Assembly (NCBI RefSeq): GCF_014648355.1
Contig: NZ_BMQY01000001.1
Coordinates: 434,001-498,000, forward strand
Reading direction: 5' to 3'
DNA length: 64,000 bases
Source of the DNA: Couchioplanes azureus
Lineage (GTDB): Bacteria; Actinomycetota; Actinomycetes; Mycobacteriales; Micromonosporaceae
Shown: positions 42,988-50,991 of the stretch, in pieces
Numbering within the stretch: position 1 is the stretch's first letter
How the letters are laid out: the number at the start of each line of letters is the position of its first letter
The notes under the pieces: model-generated
The model's input: the letters and a program-made list of their open reading frames with translations, nothing else
What the model was told of the DNA's origin: nothing
Database searches by the model: none
Program-made: the position numbers and the translations under genes

Positions 42988-44348
42988 GCGCCGCGACCCC
43001 GCACCAGCGGGGACCCGCCGGCGACCGGGACGTCGTCGTGGCGGCGCCGGCGATCTCCGGCAACCGCATCTCGGTTTCCTTGCGCCCGGGCCGGGTGGCC
43101 GCCCGCTACTTCCGCGAGCGGGAGATCCGCGTCGAGTACCGCGACGTGGATCTCGACGGCGTCGATCCCGCCGTGGCGGTCGTCCCCGCGCTGGGCGTGG
43201 TGATCCCCGTCGCGCTCGCCTGTGGCGGCAGCGTCCACGTCCCGGAGGTCGACGCGGTCTTCGCCGACGGGGCCGCCGGGATCGCCAAGACGCTCCAGGC
43301 GATGTACCCGCACTTCCCGCAGCAGCGGTTCCAGCTCACCGGCGCACGCCGGCCGGCGGCGAGCGCCAGCGACCCGGACCGGGCGGCGATGCTCTACTCC
43401 GGAGGCGTCGACTCGGTCACCACGCTGCTGCGGCATCGGCCGGCGGTCGACTGCGTCGTCACCGTCTGGGGCGCCGACGTCGAGCTCGGCAACGCCGGCC
43501 TCTGGGACCGCCTCTCCGCGATCGTGGCGGCGGCCCCGGTCCGACCGGGGACCCGCCACGTGGTGGCCCGCTCGAACCTCCGCGAGGCGCTGGACGAGCT
43601 GCGGCTCAACCGGGACTTCGACCGCGGCTTCGCCAGCACGAACTGGTGGGGAGCGGTGCAGCACGGCCTGGCACTGACCAGCCTGGTGGCGCCGGTCGCC
43701 GTACGGCTGGGCCTCGGCCGGGTGCTGGTCTCGAGCACGCACTCCGCGGGCTTCCGGGTGCCCTGGGGCAGCAACCCGGAGCTGGACAACCTGGTGCGCT
43801 GGTCGGGCGGCCGCGTGGAGCACGACGGCTTCGAGCTGGAACGCCAGGACAAGCTCGCGCACGTCGTCGCGCCGTGGCTCGCCCGGGGCGACAAGCTGGC
43901 ACTGGCGGTCTGCTACCAGCTCGACCGCGACGGGACGGGCGTCAACTGCGGGCGGTGCGAGAAGTGCCTGCGGACGATCTCCGGCCTGCTGGCCGCCCAC
44001 GTCGATCCCCATGACGCGGGGTTGCCCTTCGACGCCGGGTCCCTGACGTCGTGGCGGTCCCGGCTGGAGCGCGGCGAGGCGCACTTCGGGCAGAACGAGC
44101 TCTTCATGTGGCAGGGCATCCAGCAGGCCCTGCGCGGTGGAGACAAGCTGTTCGAGGTGCACGGCAGCGCCGCGTACCTGTCCTGGCTGAAGGACTTCGA
44201 CGTCGCCTCTCTCGCGACCGGCCCGGCAGCGCCGGCGGCGGCGGTCGGTGACCTGCCCGCCTGGCGGTATCTGGCCGTCCGCCAGGCCCGCCGGGTCCCC
44301 TATCCGGTCCGCCGGCGGCTGCGCCGCTGGATCACCCGTACGGGCTAA
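42984..44348 (+). CDS. PP-loop (N-type ATP pyrophosphatase) enzyme of a glycan operon
   Basis: 454 residues. The PP-loop SGGVDS is at 139-144 (LYSGGVDSVTTLLRH). A four-residue-spaced cysteine cluster at 322-328 (NCGRCEKCLRT) resembles the zinc/Cys site of QueC-type proteins. STNWWGAVQHGLALTSL and VSSTHSAGFRVPWGSNPELDNL are in the positions of the substrate region. PP-loop enzymes adenylate a carboxyl or carbonyl to allow amidation or thiolation. The N-terminal 130 residues are of a different type. Coupled by ATGA to the pyruvyl transferase, so a glycan-related or modified-sugar substrate is likely. Last gene of the rightward operon. Confidence 0.78.
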   Translation: MSAATPHQRGPAGDRDVVVAAPAISGNRISVSLRPGRVAARYFREREIRVEYRDVDLDGVDPAVAVVPALGVVIPVALACGGSVHVPEVDAVFADGAAGIAKTLQAMYPHFPQQRFQLTGARRPAASASDPDRAAMLYSGGVDSVTTLLRHRPAVDCVVTVWGADVELGNAGLWDRLSAIVAAAPVRPGTRHVVARSNLREALDELRLNRDFDRGFASTNWWGAVQHGLALTSLVAPVAVRLGLGRVLVSSTHSAGFRVPWGSNPELDNLVRWSGGRVEHDGFELERQDKLAHVVAPWLARGDKLALAVCYQLDRDGTGVNCGRCEKCLRTISGLLAAHVDPHDAGLPFDAGSLTSWRSRLERGEAHFGQNELFMWQGIQQALRGGDKLFEVHGSAAYLSWLKDFDVASLATGPAAPAAAVGDLPAWRYLAVRQARRVPYPVRRRLRRWITRTG

Positions 44349-45021
44349 TCCGACCGGCCGCAGGGTAATGATCAAAACCCGGAACTCGCCGCACGAAGGC
44401 CCGATCTCCGGGGGCGCCCCTCCCGCGTTTTCTTCTACGAGACGCCGTCCTACCTGCGAAGTGACGGCGTCTCCCCAACGGAAGCCCTGCACCGTGCGCC
44501 TGCCGTCCGACGAACCCGGCAGGCGGTGGAGAAAGATCCGCGGGCCGTGTCGTGGCGCGTGCGTGGATCGGGCGGGTCCTCGGCGGCCAGAAGACGCCGA
44601 GGACCCGCGCCAGGCGACTCTAGTCCAGTGAGGAGCCTCGTCGTCGCCCGGCCGCCCGGCGGCGGGGAGCCGGCCGAAGCGTGACCGACACCGATTTGAA
44701 GACCGTACTCCGAAGGTGGTAGCCGCATGTCGTCGCTGGTGACGGGCTTGTGCCGGGTGGAACGCCGGCGAGCGGGCATCGACCGCCGAGGCCGCGCATG
44801 CGGCGCCGTACTCCGGACGGGTTAAACCGGTGAGCGCAGAAGCGGGACTTCATCCGGTGGGAATGCCGCACGGATATCCGATCACGTTTCTGCCCTTCGT
44901 CCGGGAATGTTGTGCAGCGCCCGTTCCGCCTCCACCGGAGGGCGCACTTCATTCCCCGTGGCTCCGGCCGTGTCCCGGCGGCCGGAGCCACACTTTCACG
45001 TTCGCAGGAGGACAAGCGCGC
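44349..45021. other. Intergenic region after the glycan operon
   Basis: 673 bases. The upstream part holds the hairpin at 44572-44608. Weak promoter-like TTGAAG (44696-44701) and TAGCCG (44720-44725), 18 bases apart, could lead to the gene at 45022. Short open frames on both strands lack binding sites and codon bias. AGGAGG at 45006-45011 serves the next gene. Otherwise I see nothing. Confidence 0.4.
44572..44608 (+). terminator. Hairpin, probable terminator of the rightward glycan operon
   Basis: Perfect 14-bp arms GCGGGTCCTCGGCG (44572-44585) and CGCCGAGGACCCGC (44595-44608) with a 9-base loop, about 220 bases after the last glycan gene. No T-tract. Confidence 0.55.
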
Positions 45022-45513
45022 ATGCGTCCGTTGAGCAGGCGGTCCACCACTGTTGTCGTCTTCACCGCCGTCGCGCTCGGTGCGGCCGGCGCGGCCTGGG
45101 CCGCCTGGGGACTCACCGGCTCCGGCACCGCCGAGGCCAAGGCCGGCTCCGTGGTCACGCTCAAGGTCACCGGCGCGGGCCTGGCGGCGGGCGGGCTCAC
45201 TCCCGGCAACGCGACGACGGTGCTGCTCACGGTGGAGAACCGGAATGCTTTTCCCGTACGCATCACGAACATCGACCTGACGAAGCTGGCCTCCTCGCGG
45301 GCGGGTTGTGACGCCGAGACCAACGTCGAGGTCGTCCCCGACGCGCCGCTGCCCGCCCAGGCGACCGTGCCGGCGGGCCGCGCGGACGAGCCGGCCACCG
45401 CGCAGATCGCGTGGAGCGGCCCGTTGCGGATGAAGCCGGACCCGGCGGACGCCTGCCAGGGCGCACCGTTCACGTTCCACGTCCACCTCGACGCCGTCAG
45501 CGCGGCCGCGTGA
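45022..45513 (+). CDS. Exported protein with SipW/TasA-like N-terminus (paralog family, member 1)
   Basis: 163 residues from ATG 45022; AGGAGG lies 10 bases upstream, and the earlier in-frame start at 44830 has none. Basic N-terminus MRPLSRRST, hydrophobic core, then AAWAAWGLTGSGTAEAKAGSV, a pattern like SipW-dependent substrates (AYF...TG...AG). The mature part is a likely beta-sandwich: VLLTVENRNAFPVRITNIDLTKL, a cysteine (GCD), then LRMKPDPADACQGAPFTFHV. The two cysteines probably pair. Related to the proteins at 45597 and 48352, which share the FxVRI and LRM...ACxGAxF motifs. Probably a surface or fibre subunit; function unknown. Confidence 0.78.
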   Translation: MRPLSRRSTTVVVFTAVALGAAGAAWAAWGLTGSGTAEAKAGSVVTLKVTGAGLAAGGLTPGNATTVLLTVENRNAFPVRITNIDLTKLASSRAGCDAETNVEVVPDAPLPAQATVPAGRADEPATAQIAWSGPLRMKPDPADACQGAPFTFHVHLDAVSAAA

Positions 45514-45596
45514 CGGCGGCGACGGGGCGGGGTGCGAGCGCCGGCCTCGCCCCGTCGCCCCCCGCCACGGATGCTTCACGACCGAAAAGGACTGGC

Positions 45597-46091
45597 ATGC
45601 GCAAGCTCGACCGTCGCGGCAAGGCGATCCTCAGCGCCGCCGCCGCTGCCGCCGTGATCGTCAACGCCGGTGCCGCCTGGGCGTACTGGCGGCTGGGCGG
45701 AGCGGGAACCGGCGTCGCCGTCGCCGGCTCCGCCGTGGAGCTGGAACTGCAGGGCCGCTCGGACGGCAGCGAGCCGCTGTATCCCGGCGGGTCCGCCGGG
45801 CTGACCGTGACGGTGACCAACCGCAACGACTTCCCGGTGCGGATCACCTCGATCAGCCCCGGCCGCGGGAGGGTGACGGCGGACCCGGCGCACCGCGACG
45901 CCGGCTGCCTGGAGACCGGGGTGCTCGTCAGCGCCGACGTGCTGACCGTGTCCTGGGAGGTGCCGAAGAACACCATCGGCGTCTTCACCGTGCCCGGCGG
46001 ACTGCGGATGACCAACAGCTCGGACACCGCCTGCCAGGGCGCCACCTTCACCATCCCGGTGACGGCCAAGGGCCTGAGCAGCGCATCCTGA
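45597..46091 (+). CDS. Exported protein with SipW/TasA-like N-terminus (paralog family, member 2)
   Basis: 164 residues; AAAAGGA precedes ATG 45597. The signal region AAAAAAVIVNAGAAWAYWRL is followed by GGAGTGVAVAGSAVELEL, the SipW-type pattern. The mature part has TVTVTNRNDFPVRITSISPG, DAGCLETG and GGLRMTNSSDTACQGATFTIPV. It is the clearest counterpart of members 45022 and 48352. Follows member 1 by 83 bases, same strand, and probably the same transcript. Confidence 0.8.
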   Translation: MRKLDRRGKAILSAAAAAAVIVNAGAAWAYWRLGGAGTGVAVAGSAVELELQGRSDGSEPLYPGGSAGLTVTVTNRNDFPVRITSISPGRGRVTADPAHRDAGCLETGVLVSADVLTVSWEVPKNTIGVFTVPGGLRMTNSSDTACQGATFTIPVTAKGLSSAS

Positions 46092-46194
46092 GCCATTCCG
46101 CGGGCGTCTCGCCGACGTACCGCCCGCGGCACCGCGACGTCGGCGTGAGCATGTCAGGAGTCAGGGCTGTGCATCGCTGGCACATGGGCGCCCG

Positions 46195-47019
46195 GTGAGG
46201 CGGCGCCACGCGCGTACCGGATCGGCGCTGCGTTTCCTGCGGTCCCCGCTGCCGATCGCCGGTGCGGCGCTCGCGGTGGCGATCGGCAGCGGAGTCGCCG
46301 CGTACGGCGGCTGGGACGTCGGCGCCGACGCCGCGACGTTCACCGTGCACGCCGCGAGCATTCCCCGCATGGCGGCGCCGGTTGCGGCGCTGCCCCCGGG
46401 CGAGCCGCGGATCACCTCGGACGGGCTGCTCGCGCGGGGCCCGCGGATCGGGTGGGACCGGGTCGAGATCGCCGCCGGCACACCGGTGCAGCGGTACCTC
46501 GTGACCCGCCATCTCGGCCCGGTCACCCAGCTGGTCTGCGACGTACCGGCCGGCCGCCACGGGTGCGTCGACGAGCATCCACCGGCCGGATATCTGGTGA
46601 CCTACACCGTCGTGGCCACCCACGGCGCCTTCTGGACCGGGCTCGCCAGCCCGCCCAGCGCGCCGATCCCGCTGCCCGGCGAGGCCGCGCCGATCGTGGT
46701 GGACGGCGTGGTCGTGCTCCCGGGCGCCGGCGGCGACGCGGTCGTGCTGCCCGGCGCCGGCGGCGACCCGGTGGTGCCGGCGTACGGGCCCAGCGCCGCC
46801 GCGCCCGCGGGTGGCGGTGCGCCCGGAGCGGTGGCCGAGCCGGCGATTCCGGCGCCCGAGTCCACGGATCCGCCGCCGGTGCCGGTGATCGTGCCGCCGG
46901 AACCGCCGGAGCCCGGGCCGGGCACGACGACCGCACCGGCGGAGCCGCCGGCGAATCCGCCGTCCCCTTCGGACAACCCGGAAAAAGCCGAGGCAGAAAC
47001 GCCTTTTCCGGTCGGCTGA
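46195..47019 (+). CDS. Exported protein with FN3-like domain and proline-rich C-terminus
   Basis: 274 residues from GTG 46195. N-terminal hydrophobic segment (LPIAGAALAVAIGSGVAAYGGW), then ADAATFTVHAASIPRMA, similar in style to the SipW-type N-termini of its neighbours. Residues about 70-160 look like an FN3-type beta-sandwich (RIGWDRVEIAAGTPVQRYLVTR, a Cys pair, GYLVTYTVVATHGAFWTGLASPPSAPI). The last 100 residues repeat VVLPGAGGD and are rich in Pro/Glu (PPVPVIVPPEPPEPGPG), a wall-spanning or flexible stalk. No LPXTG sortase signal is visible. Likely a surface component of the same locus. Confidence 0.7.
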   Translation: MRRRHARTGSALRFLRSPLPIAGAALAVAIGSGVAAYGGWDVGADAATFTVHAASIPRMAAPVAALPPGEPRITSDGLLARGPRIGWDRVEIAAGTPVQRYLVTRHLGPVTQLVCDVPAGRHGCVDEHPPAGYLVTYTVVATHGAFWTGLASPPSAPIPLPGEAAPIVVDGVVVLPGAGGDAVVLPGAGGDPVVPAYGPSAAAPAGGGAPGAVAEPAIPAPESTDPPPVPVIVPPEPPEPGPGTTTAPAEPPANPPSPSDNPEKAEAETPFPVG

Positions 47020-47166
47020 CTAGAAGTCCGTCGAAGTTCATGAAAACGTTGCGGTGTCACGCCGAAACGCCATGAACAAACAGTCAATTCGCGGCGTCCG
47101 GGAGTACGTCCGTCCTGCCGTTACAGACGGCTTACTTTCCCTAGGGCAACTAATAACATCGGGAAC

Positions 47167-47565
47167 ATGACACCTGCCGGTTCCATCGCCCTCCAGCTCG
47201 CCCTCTCGGTCGCCATGGTCATCCTCACCGCGTACGTCTCCGGGCGGGTGCACCAGTGGTACCGGCACGGCTTCGACCGCGATGTGGCGTACCGGGAGGG
47301 TTACAACCAGGCGTCGCACACCCTGTTCCAGCTTGCCGTCCGCAGCCATCCGGCGGGTTCCACGACCGCCGCGGGCGGCCTCCCCGGGGCGCCGCAGACC
47401 GCCGTGCCGGGCCCGGCGCCGGCACAGGTCCGCGCCGTCGTCCCGCTGCACCACCTGAGCGACCGCACCACACCGGGCGACCACATCGCACCGGGCGACC
47501 GCACCGCCTACGACATCCACGCCGAGCGCCGCGAGACCGCCCGCCTGCTGCACCACCAGGTCTGA
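47167..47565 (+). CDS. Small membrane protein, HQWY family (paralog 1)
   Basis: 132 residues. An N-terminal transmembrane helix (IALQLALSVAMVILTAYVSG) is followed by RVHQWYRHGFDRDVAYREG and YNQASHTLFQLAVRS, then a Pro/Ala-rich region and a His-rich C-terminus (HLSDRT...HHQV). The first 65 residues match the next gene: both have GRxHQWY, DRDxAYRxGYxQAS and LAxR. No family recognised. The two may form a membrane complex; the DRD-AYR-GY stretch on the cytoplasmic side is the conserved feature. Confidence 0.65.
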   Translation: MTPAGSIALQLALSVAMVILTAYVSGRVHQWYRHGFDRDVAYREGYNQASHTLFQLAVRSHPAGSTTAAGGLPGAPQTAVPGPAPAQVRAVVPLHHLSDRTTPGDHIAPGDRTAYDIHAERRETARLLHHQV

Positions 47566-47586
47566 CCCCACGGAGGGACGAGAGTC

Positions 47587-47907
47587 ATGACAGTGCCCGG
47601 CAACAGCATCATCCAAGCGCTGTTCGCGCTCGCCTTCGTCGTCGCCAGCGGGTACGCGGCCGGACGCATCCACCAGTGGTACAAGCAGGGACTGGATCGG
47701 GACGAGGCCTACCGCACCGGCTACGACCAGGCCTCCGACTCCATGTTCGACCTCGCCATCCGCAAGCGCCAGCAGACGTCCGCCGAGGGCGATCTTTCCC
47801 CGGCGAAGGACCGGCAGCACCTCGTCGGCCACGCACGCCGGCGCATCCAGGCGGACCCGTCGCCCCCGCCGGGCGGCCGGCGCCGGCGCCGCACCGCCCG
47901 GAGCTGA
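47587..47907 (+). CDS. Small membrane protein, HQWY family (paralog 2)
   Basis: 106 residues from ATG 47587 (GGAGGGACGAG just upstream), 21 bases after paralog 1. A transmembrane helix (SIIQALFALAFVVASGYAAG) is followed by RIHQWYKQGLDRDEAYRTGYDQAS and a basic C-terminus (HARRRIQADPSPPPGGRRRRRTARS), unlike paralog 1's His-rich tail. The pair arose by tandem duplication with divergence of the tails. Confidence 0.65.
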   Translation: MTVPGNSIIQALFALAFVVASGYAAGRIHQWYKQGLDRDEAYRTGYDQASDSMFDLAIRKRQQTSAEGDLSPAKDRQHLVGHARRRIQADPSPPPGGRRRRRTARS

Positions 47908-47959
47908 AGCCCCGGGCCGGGGAACGTCCCGGATGCTCCCCTGTGCACCCCGGCCGACC

Positions 47960-47985
47960 CGAGGCGCATTCGCCACCGCGCCTCG
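47960..47985 (+). terminator. Hairpin after the HQWY pair
   Basis: CGAGGCGC (47960-47967) and GCGCCTCG (47978-47985), loop of 10 bases, followed by CGTTTG. It is 52 bases after the stop. The rest of the gap to 48271 (about 285 bases) holds no gene that I can support. Confidence 0.45.
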
Positions 47986-48271
47986 CGTTTGCCCGCTCCA
48001 GTTCTTAGTGTTAACAGCAGTGAAACCGCTGGTCACTCGTCATCGCCGCGGACACCGGCCGGCCTCGCGAAGATCGGCGCGACGACCGTCCCTCCCCCGG
48101 AGGAATTAGCCCGTACCGCTTGTCCTGATGAGTCATGCGCGGGCAACGCGAGACGGAACGCCGATCTCGGCGAGCTCGCGAATCGGGCACTGTGGGTGTC
48201 GGCACCCGGCGTACCTGCCGCCGCCGGCCGACCGGCCGACGCACCCGCACCCTCGCAGAAGGAAGCCCCGT

Positions 48272-48355
48272 ATGCGTACGTCCCGCAGACGGCTCGCCCC
48301 GACCGCGACGCCCCGCTCCATGAGCACCGCCGACGAGGCCGGTGCGGACTCGTGA
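48272..48355 (+). CDS. Short coupled leader-type ORF before the third SipW-like gene
   Basis: 27 residues (MRTSRRRLAPTATPRSMSTA then DEAGADS). AGAAGGAAG lies 6-14 bases upstream, and the TGA overlaps the GTG of the next gene (GTGA at 48352-48355). It is basic and has no hydrophobic segment. It could be a coupling leader peptide or, alternatively, not translated; too short to judge by codon bias. Confidence 0.35.
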   Translation: MRTSRRRLAPTATPRSMSTADEAGADS

Positions 48356-48966
48356 GGCGAGCCGTGCTGAGCAGCGAGAGGCCCGGCGACACCCGGGCGC
48401 AGGACACCGCCGGGCCCCCGCCCGGGAACGGCATCGACCTCGACGATCCGGTCACCGAGGTGCCACCCCGCCGGCGGGGACTCGACCGGCGGACCCGGGG
48501 CATCCTGGTGGCCGCCGCGGTGGCGGCCGCCGTCGTCAACGCCGGCGCCATGTGGGCGTACTGGAAGATCACCGGTTCGGGAAGCGACTCGGCGCGAGCG
48601 GGCGCCTCCGTGGAGATGGCGCTGCGGGGACGCTCGAGCCTGGACGTCCCGCTCGCGCCCGGCGGCACCGGCGACCTGACCGTGACGGTGCTGAACCACA
48701 ACGACTTCGCGATCCGCGTCGCCTCCGTCGAGGCGGGCACCGACAACGTCATCGCCGACGACGAGCACCGCGAGAACGGCTGCGAACGGCACGGCGTCAG
48801 CTTCACGCGCCCGGAGCTGGCGGTGCGCTGGGACGTCGCCCGCAACGACGTGGCCGTCTTCACCGTGCCCGGCGCCCTGCGGATGGCGGCCGACGCGGAC
48901 CCGGCCTGCCGCGGCGCCGTCTTCACCGTGCCGGTCCGCGTCACCGGCGAGGCGCGCCGCCCCTGA
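48352..48966 (+). CDS. Exported protein with SipW/TasA-like N-terminus (paralog family, member 3)
   Basis: 204 residues from GTG 48352. It has about 48 extra N-terminal residues before the hydrophobic core (RRTRGILVAAAVAAAVVNAGAMWAYWKITGSG), then SARAGASVEMAL. The mature motifs follow those of members 1 and 2: VTVLNHNDFAIRVASVEAG, NGCERHGV, PGALRMAADADPACRGAVFTVPV. The longer cytosolic N-terminus suggests that the start may be one of several. Probably the same surface system as 45022 and 45597, on a separate transcript. Confidence 0.75.
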   Translation: MRRAVLSSERPGDTRAQDTAGPPPGNGIDLDDPVTEVPPRRRGLDRRTRGILVAAAVAAAVVNAGAMWAYWKITGSGSDSARAGASVEMALRGRSSLDVPLAPGGTGDLTVTVLNHNDFAIRVASVEAGTDNVIADDEHRENGCERHGVSFTRPELAVRWDVARNDVAVFTVPGALRMAADADPACRGAVFTVPVRVTGEARRP

Positions 48967-48978
48967 CGGGTGGGCGGG

Positions 48979-49341
48979 TCAGCCGGTCGAGCCGCTCCAG
49001 CCGGCGTCCCGGCACGCCTGGGTGAAGGCGGTGGCGTCCGCCTGCCATGCCGTGGTGGTCTCGTTCGCGCTGCGGCCCAGCGCGGTGGCGCGCTCGGCGA
49101 TCCGCGCGTTCCCGCTGCCGGCCGACCACTTGTTGACCTCGTCGGCAAGGGACAGCCGGGCCGTCTTGGTGCCGGCATCGGCGTAGCCGGCGGCGAAGGC
49201 GGTGCAGGCGCGCTCCGCGCCGTCGTCCAGCCGGCCCGGGCCCGGGTCCTGGGCGGACCGGCCGATCGCCAGGCCGGCGAGGACCACCACGACCGCCGCG
49301 ACGCCGATGACGAGCTGGCGCTTGTTCAGCTTGACCTTCAC
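48979..49341 (-). CDS. Small membrane-anchored extracytoplasmic protein
   Basis: 120 residues. N-terminal anchor VKLNKRQLVIGVAAVVVVLAGLAIG, then a soluble helical domain with two cysteines (ERACTAFAAGYADAG and FTQACRDAGWSG) likely to form a disulfide. No lipobox. No family recognised. The start ATG 49341 is preceded by GGAGACGGTGAAGG; a 13-bp palindrome GTGCAAATTGCAC lies 22 bases further upstream. Convergent with the SipW-like gene at 48352. Confidence 0.65.
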   Translation of the reverse strand: MKVKLNKRQLVIGVAAVVVVLAGLAIGRSAQDPGPGRLDDGAERACTAFAAGYADAGTKTARLSLADEVNKWSAGSGNARIAERATALGRSANETTTAWQADATAFTQACRDAGWSGSTG

Positions 49342-49363
49342 CGTCTCCGCTCCCCGGTCGCGA

Positions 49364-49376
49364 GTGCAAATTGCAC
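49364..49376. promoter_or_regulatory. 13-bp palindrome GTGCAAATTGCAC in the 49341 promoter region
   Basis: Arms GTGCAA and TTGCAC around a central A, 22 bases upstream of the leftward start. The same sequence (inverted) recurs at 56186-56198, so a binding site for a shared protein is possible. Function inferred. Confidence 0.35.
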
Positions 49377-49393
49377 CCTATCCGACTATCCGG

Positions 49394-50704
49394 TCAGCAC
49401 TCGACGACGGTGACCGCCAGTCCGCCGCGGGACGTCTCCTTGTACTTGCTCGACATGTCGCGTCCGGTGTCGCGCATCGTGCGGATCGCGGTGTCCAGGC
49501 TGACCCGGTGCTCGCCGTCGCCGTTCAGGGCGAGCCGCGCGGCGTTGATCGCCTTGACGCTGGCGATCGCGTTGCGCTCGATGCACGGGATCTGCACCAG
49601 GCCGCCGACCGGGTCGCAGGTGAGCCCGAGGTTGTGCTCCAGGGCGATCTCGGCCGCGTTCTCCACCTGCTCCGGAGTGCCGCCGAGCACCTCGCACAGC
49701 GCGCCGGCCGCCATCGCGGCGGCGGAGCCCACCTCGCCCTGGCAGCCGACCTCGGCACCGGAGAGCGACGCGTTGCCCTTGATGAGGATGCCGATCGCGG
49801 CGGCGGTCAGCAGGAAGCGGACCACGCCCTCGTCGTCGGCGCCCGCCACGAACCGGGTGTAGTAGTGCAGCACCGCCGGGACGATGCCGGCCGCGCCGTT
49901 GGTCGGGGCGGTGACCACCCGGCCACCCGCCGCGTTCTCCTCGTTCACGGCCAGGGCGAAGAGGTTGACCCAGTCCATGACGTGCAACGGGTCGGCGTCC
50001 TGGCGCCGGACCAGTTCGGCGTGCAGGGCCGGGGCGCGCCGGCGTACCCGCAGGCCGCCGGGCAGGACGCCGTCCGTGCGCAGCCCGCGCGCGACGCAGC
50101 CGCGCATGACCTCCCAGATGTGCAGCAGGCCGGCGTGGATCTCCTCGGTGGTACGCCAGGCGCGCTCGTTGTCGAGCATCACCCCGGAGATCGAGATGCC
50201 CTCGCGGCGGCAGATCTCCAGCAGCTCGTCGCCGCTGGCGAACGGGTGCGGCAGCACGGTCGCGTCCGGGTCGGTGCTCGCGCCCTCCTGCACCACGAAC
50301 CCGCCACCGACCGAGTAGTAGGTCACCTCGGGGCCGTCGTCGGCGCTGAACCGCAGCGCGTTCGGGTGGTACGGCAGGCTGCGCCGGTGCCGGACGAACT
50401 CGGCGGAGACCGGCCGGGCGCCGTTGAGCAGCAGCTTGCCGTCGGTACGGATCTCCTCGACGCGCACGGCCGCCCGGTCGGGGTCGACGGTGGCGGGGTC
50501 CTCACCCTCGAGGCCCAGCAGGATCGCGCCGTCGGTGCCGTGGCCGCGCCCGGTCGCGGTGAGCGAGCCGAACAGCTCGACCCGCACCTGGGACGCGCCG
50601 GGGTGCGCGGCCGCGAAGAGCCGCGCGGCGCGCATCGGACCGACCGTGTGCGAGGACGACGGGCCGATGCCGATGGAATAGAGGTCGAAGGCGCTGACCG
50701 CCAT
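49394..50704 (-). CDS. sdaA: L-serine ammonia-lyase (serine dehydratase), iron-sulfur type
   Basis: 436 residues from ATG 50704, a single-chain enzyme with both domains. N-terminal domain: [22 protein letters not shown]. Catalytic domain: [63 protein letters not shown] and [13 protein letters not shown]; the cysteines in these motifs (GCQGE, TCDP, IPCIERN) bind the [4Fe-4S] cluster. It converts L-serine to pyruvate and ammonia. A tandem glycine riboswitch lies in the leader (50735-50914), so expression should respond to glycine, in keeping with glycine-to-serine-to-pyruvate flow. Confidence 0.95.
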   Translation of the reverse strand: MAVSAFDLYSIGIGPSSSHTVGPMRAARLFAAAHPGASQVRVELFGSLTATGRGHGTDGAILLGLEGEDPATVDPDRAAVRVEEIRTDGKLLLNGARPVSAEFVRHRRSLPYHPNALRFSADDGPEVTYYSVGGGFVVQEGASTDPDATVLPHPFASGDELLEICRREGISISGVMLDNERAWRTTEEIHAGLLHIWEVMRGCVARGLRTDGVLPGGLRVRRRAPALHAELVRRQDADPLHVMDWVNLFALAVNEENAAGGRVVTAPTNGAAGIVPAVLHYYTRFVAGADDEGVVRFLLTAAAIGILIKGNASLSGAEVGCQGEVGSAAAMAAGALCEVLGGTPEQVENAAEIALEHNLGLTCDPVGGLVQIPCIERNAIASVKAINAARLALNGDGEHRVSLDTAIRTMRDTGRDMSSKYKETSRGGLAVTVVEC

Positions 50705-50734
50705 GAAGGCTCCCTGGTCGCAGATGACCCTCCC

Positions 50735-50914
50735 CGCTCTGTCATCTATACCTGAGAGCTTCACCGCCGGCAGGCGGTTTGCACCGTGGGTGCGGGTCCT
50801 CGGGTGGTCCCGGCTTTCCAGAGTCGCCTCGCCGTTGGCGGTATCTGTGCCTGAGAGATTCTCGGGGAGGAATTGCTCCTTCGGCGTCCCGACCGGGTCG
50901 GGTGCTCTCCCGCC
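50735..50914 (-). ncRNA. Tandem glycine riboswitch upstream of sdaA
   Basis: On the minus strand the first aptamer reads GGCGGGAGAG, then GCCGAAGGAGCAA, then ATCTCTCAGGCA; the second reads GACTCTGGAAAG, then CACGGTGCAA, then GCTCTCAGGT and GACAGAGCGGGGAG. These are the conserved glycine (gcvT-type) aptamer elements, two in tandem with a short linker. The element starts about 210 bases upstream of the sdaA ATG, and about 30 bases separate its 3' end from the start codon. Glycine binding probably raises sdaA expression. Confidence 0.92.
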
Positions 50915-50991
50915 AGGGCTCGAGCAGCGCAATCTTCGGTTGTGGGCCGACCGTAGAAGCCGACCCGCGAGCCGTCAAGTCGGCCGGGGCG

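Noticed and set aside
44830..45021. Longer N-terminus (start at 44830) for the first SipW-like protein
   Set aside because: No ribosome binding site, and the proline-rich extension would precede a signal peptide that starts naturally at 45022 behind AGGAGG.
48120..48190. CTGATGAG core resembling a hammerhead ribozyme
   Set aside because: The conserved GAAA and stem arrangement do not follow; only the short core matches by chance.
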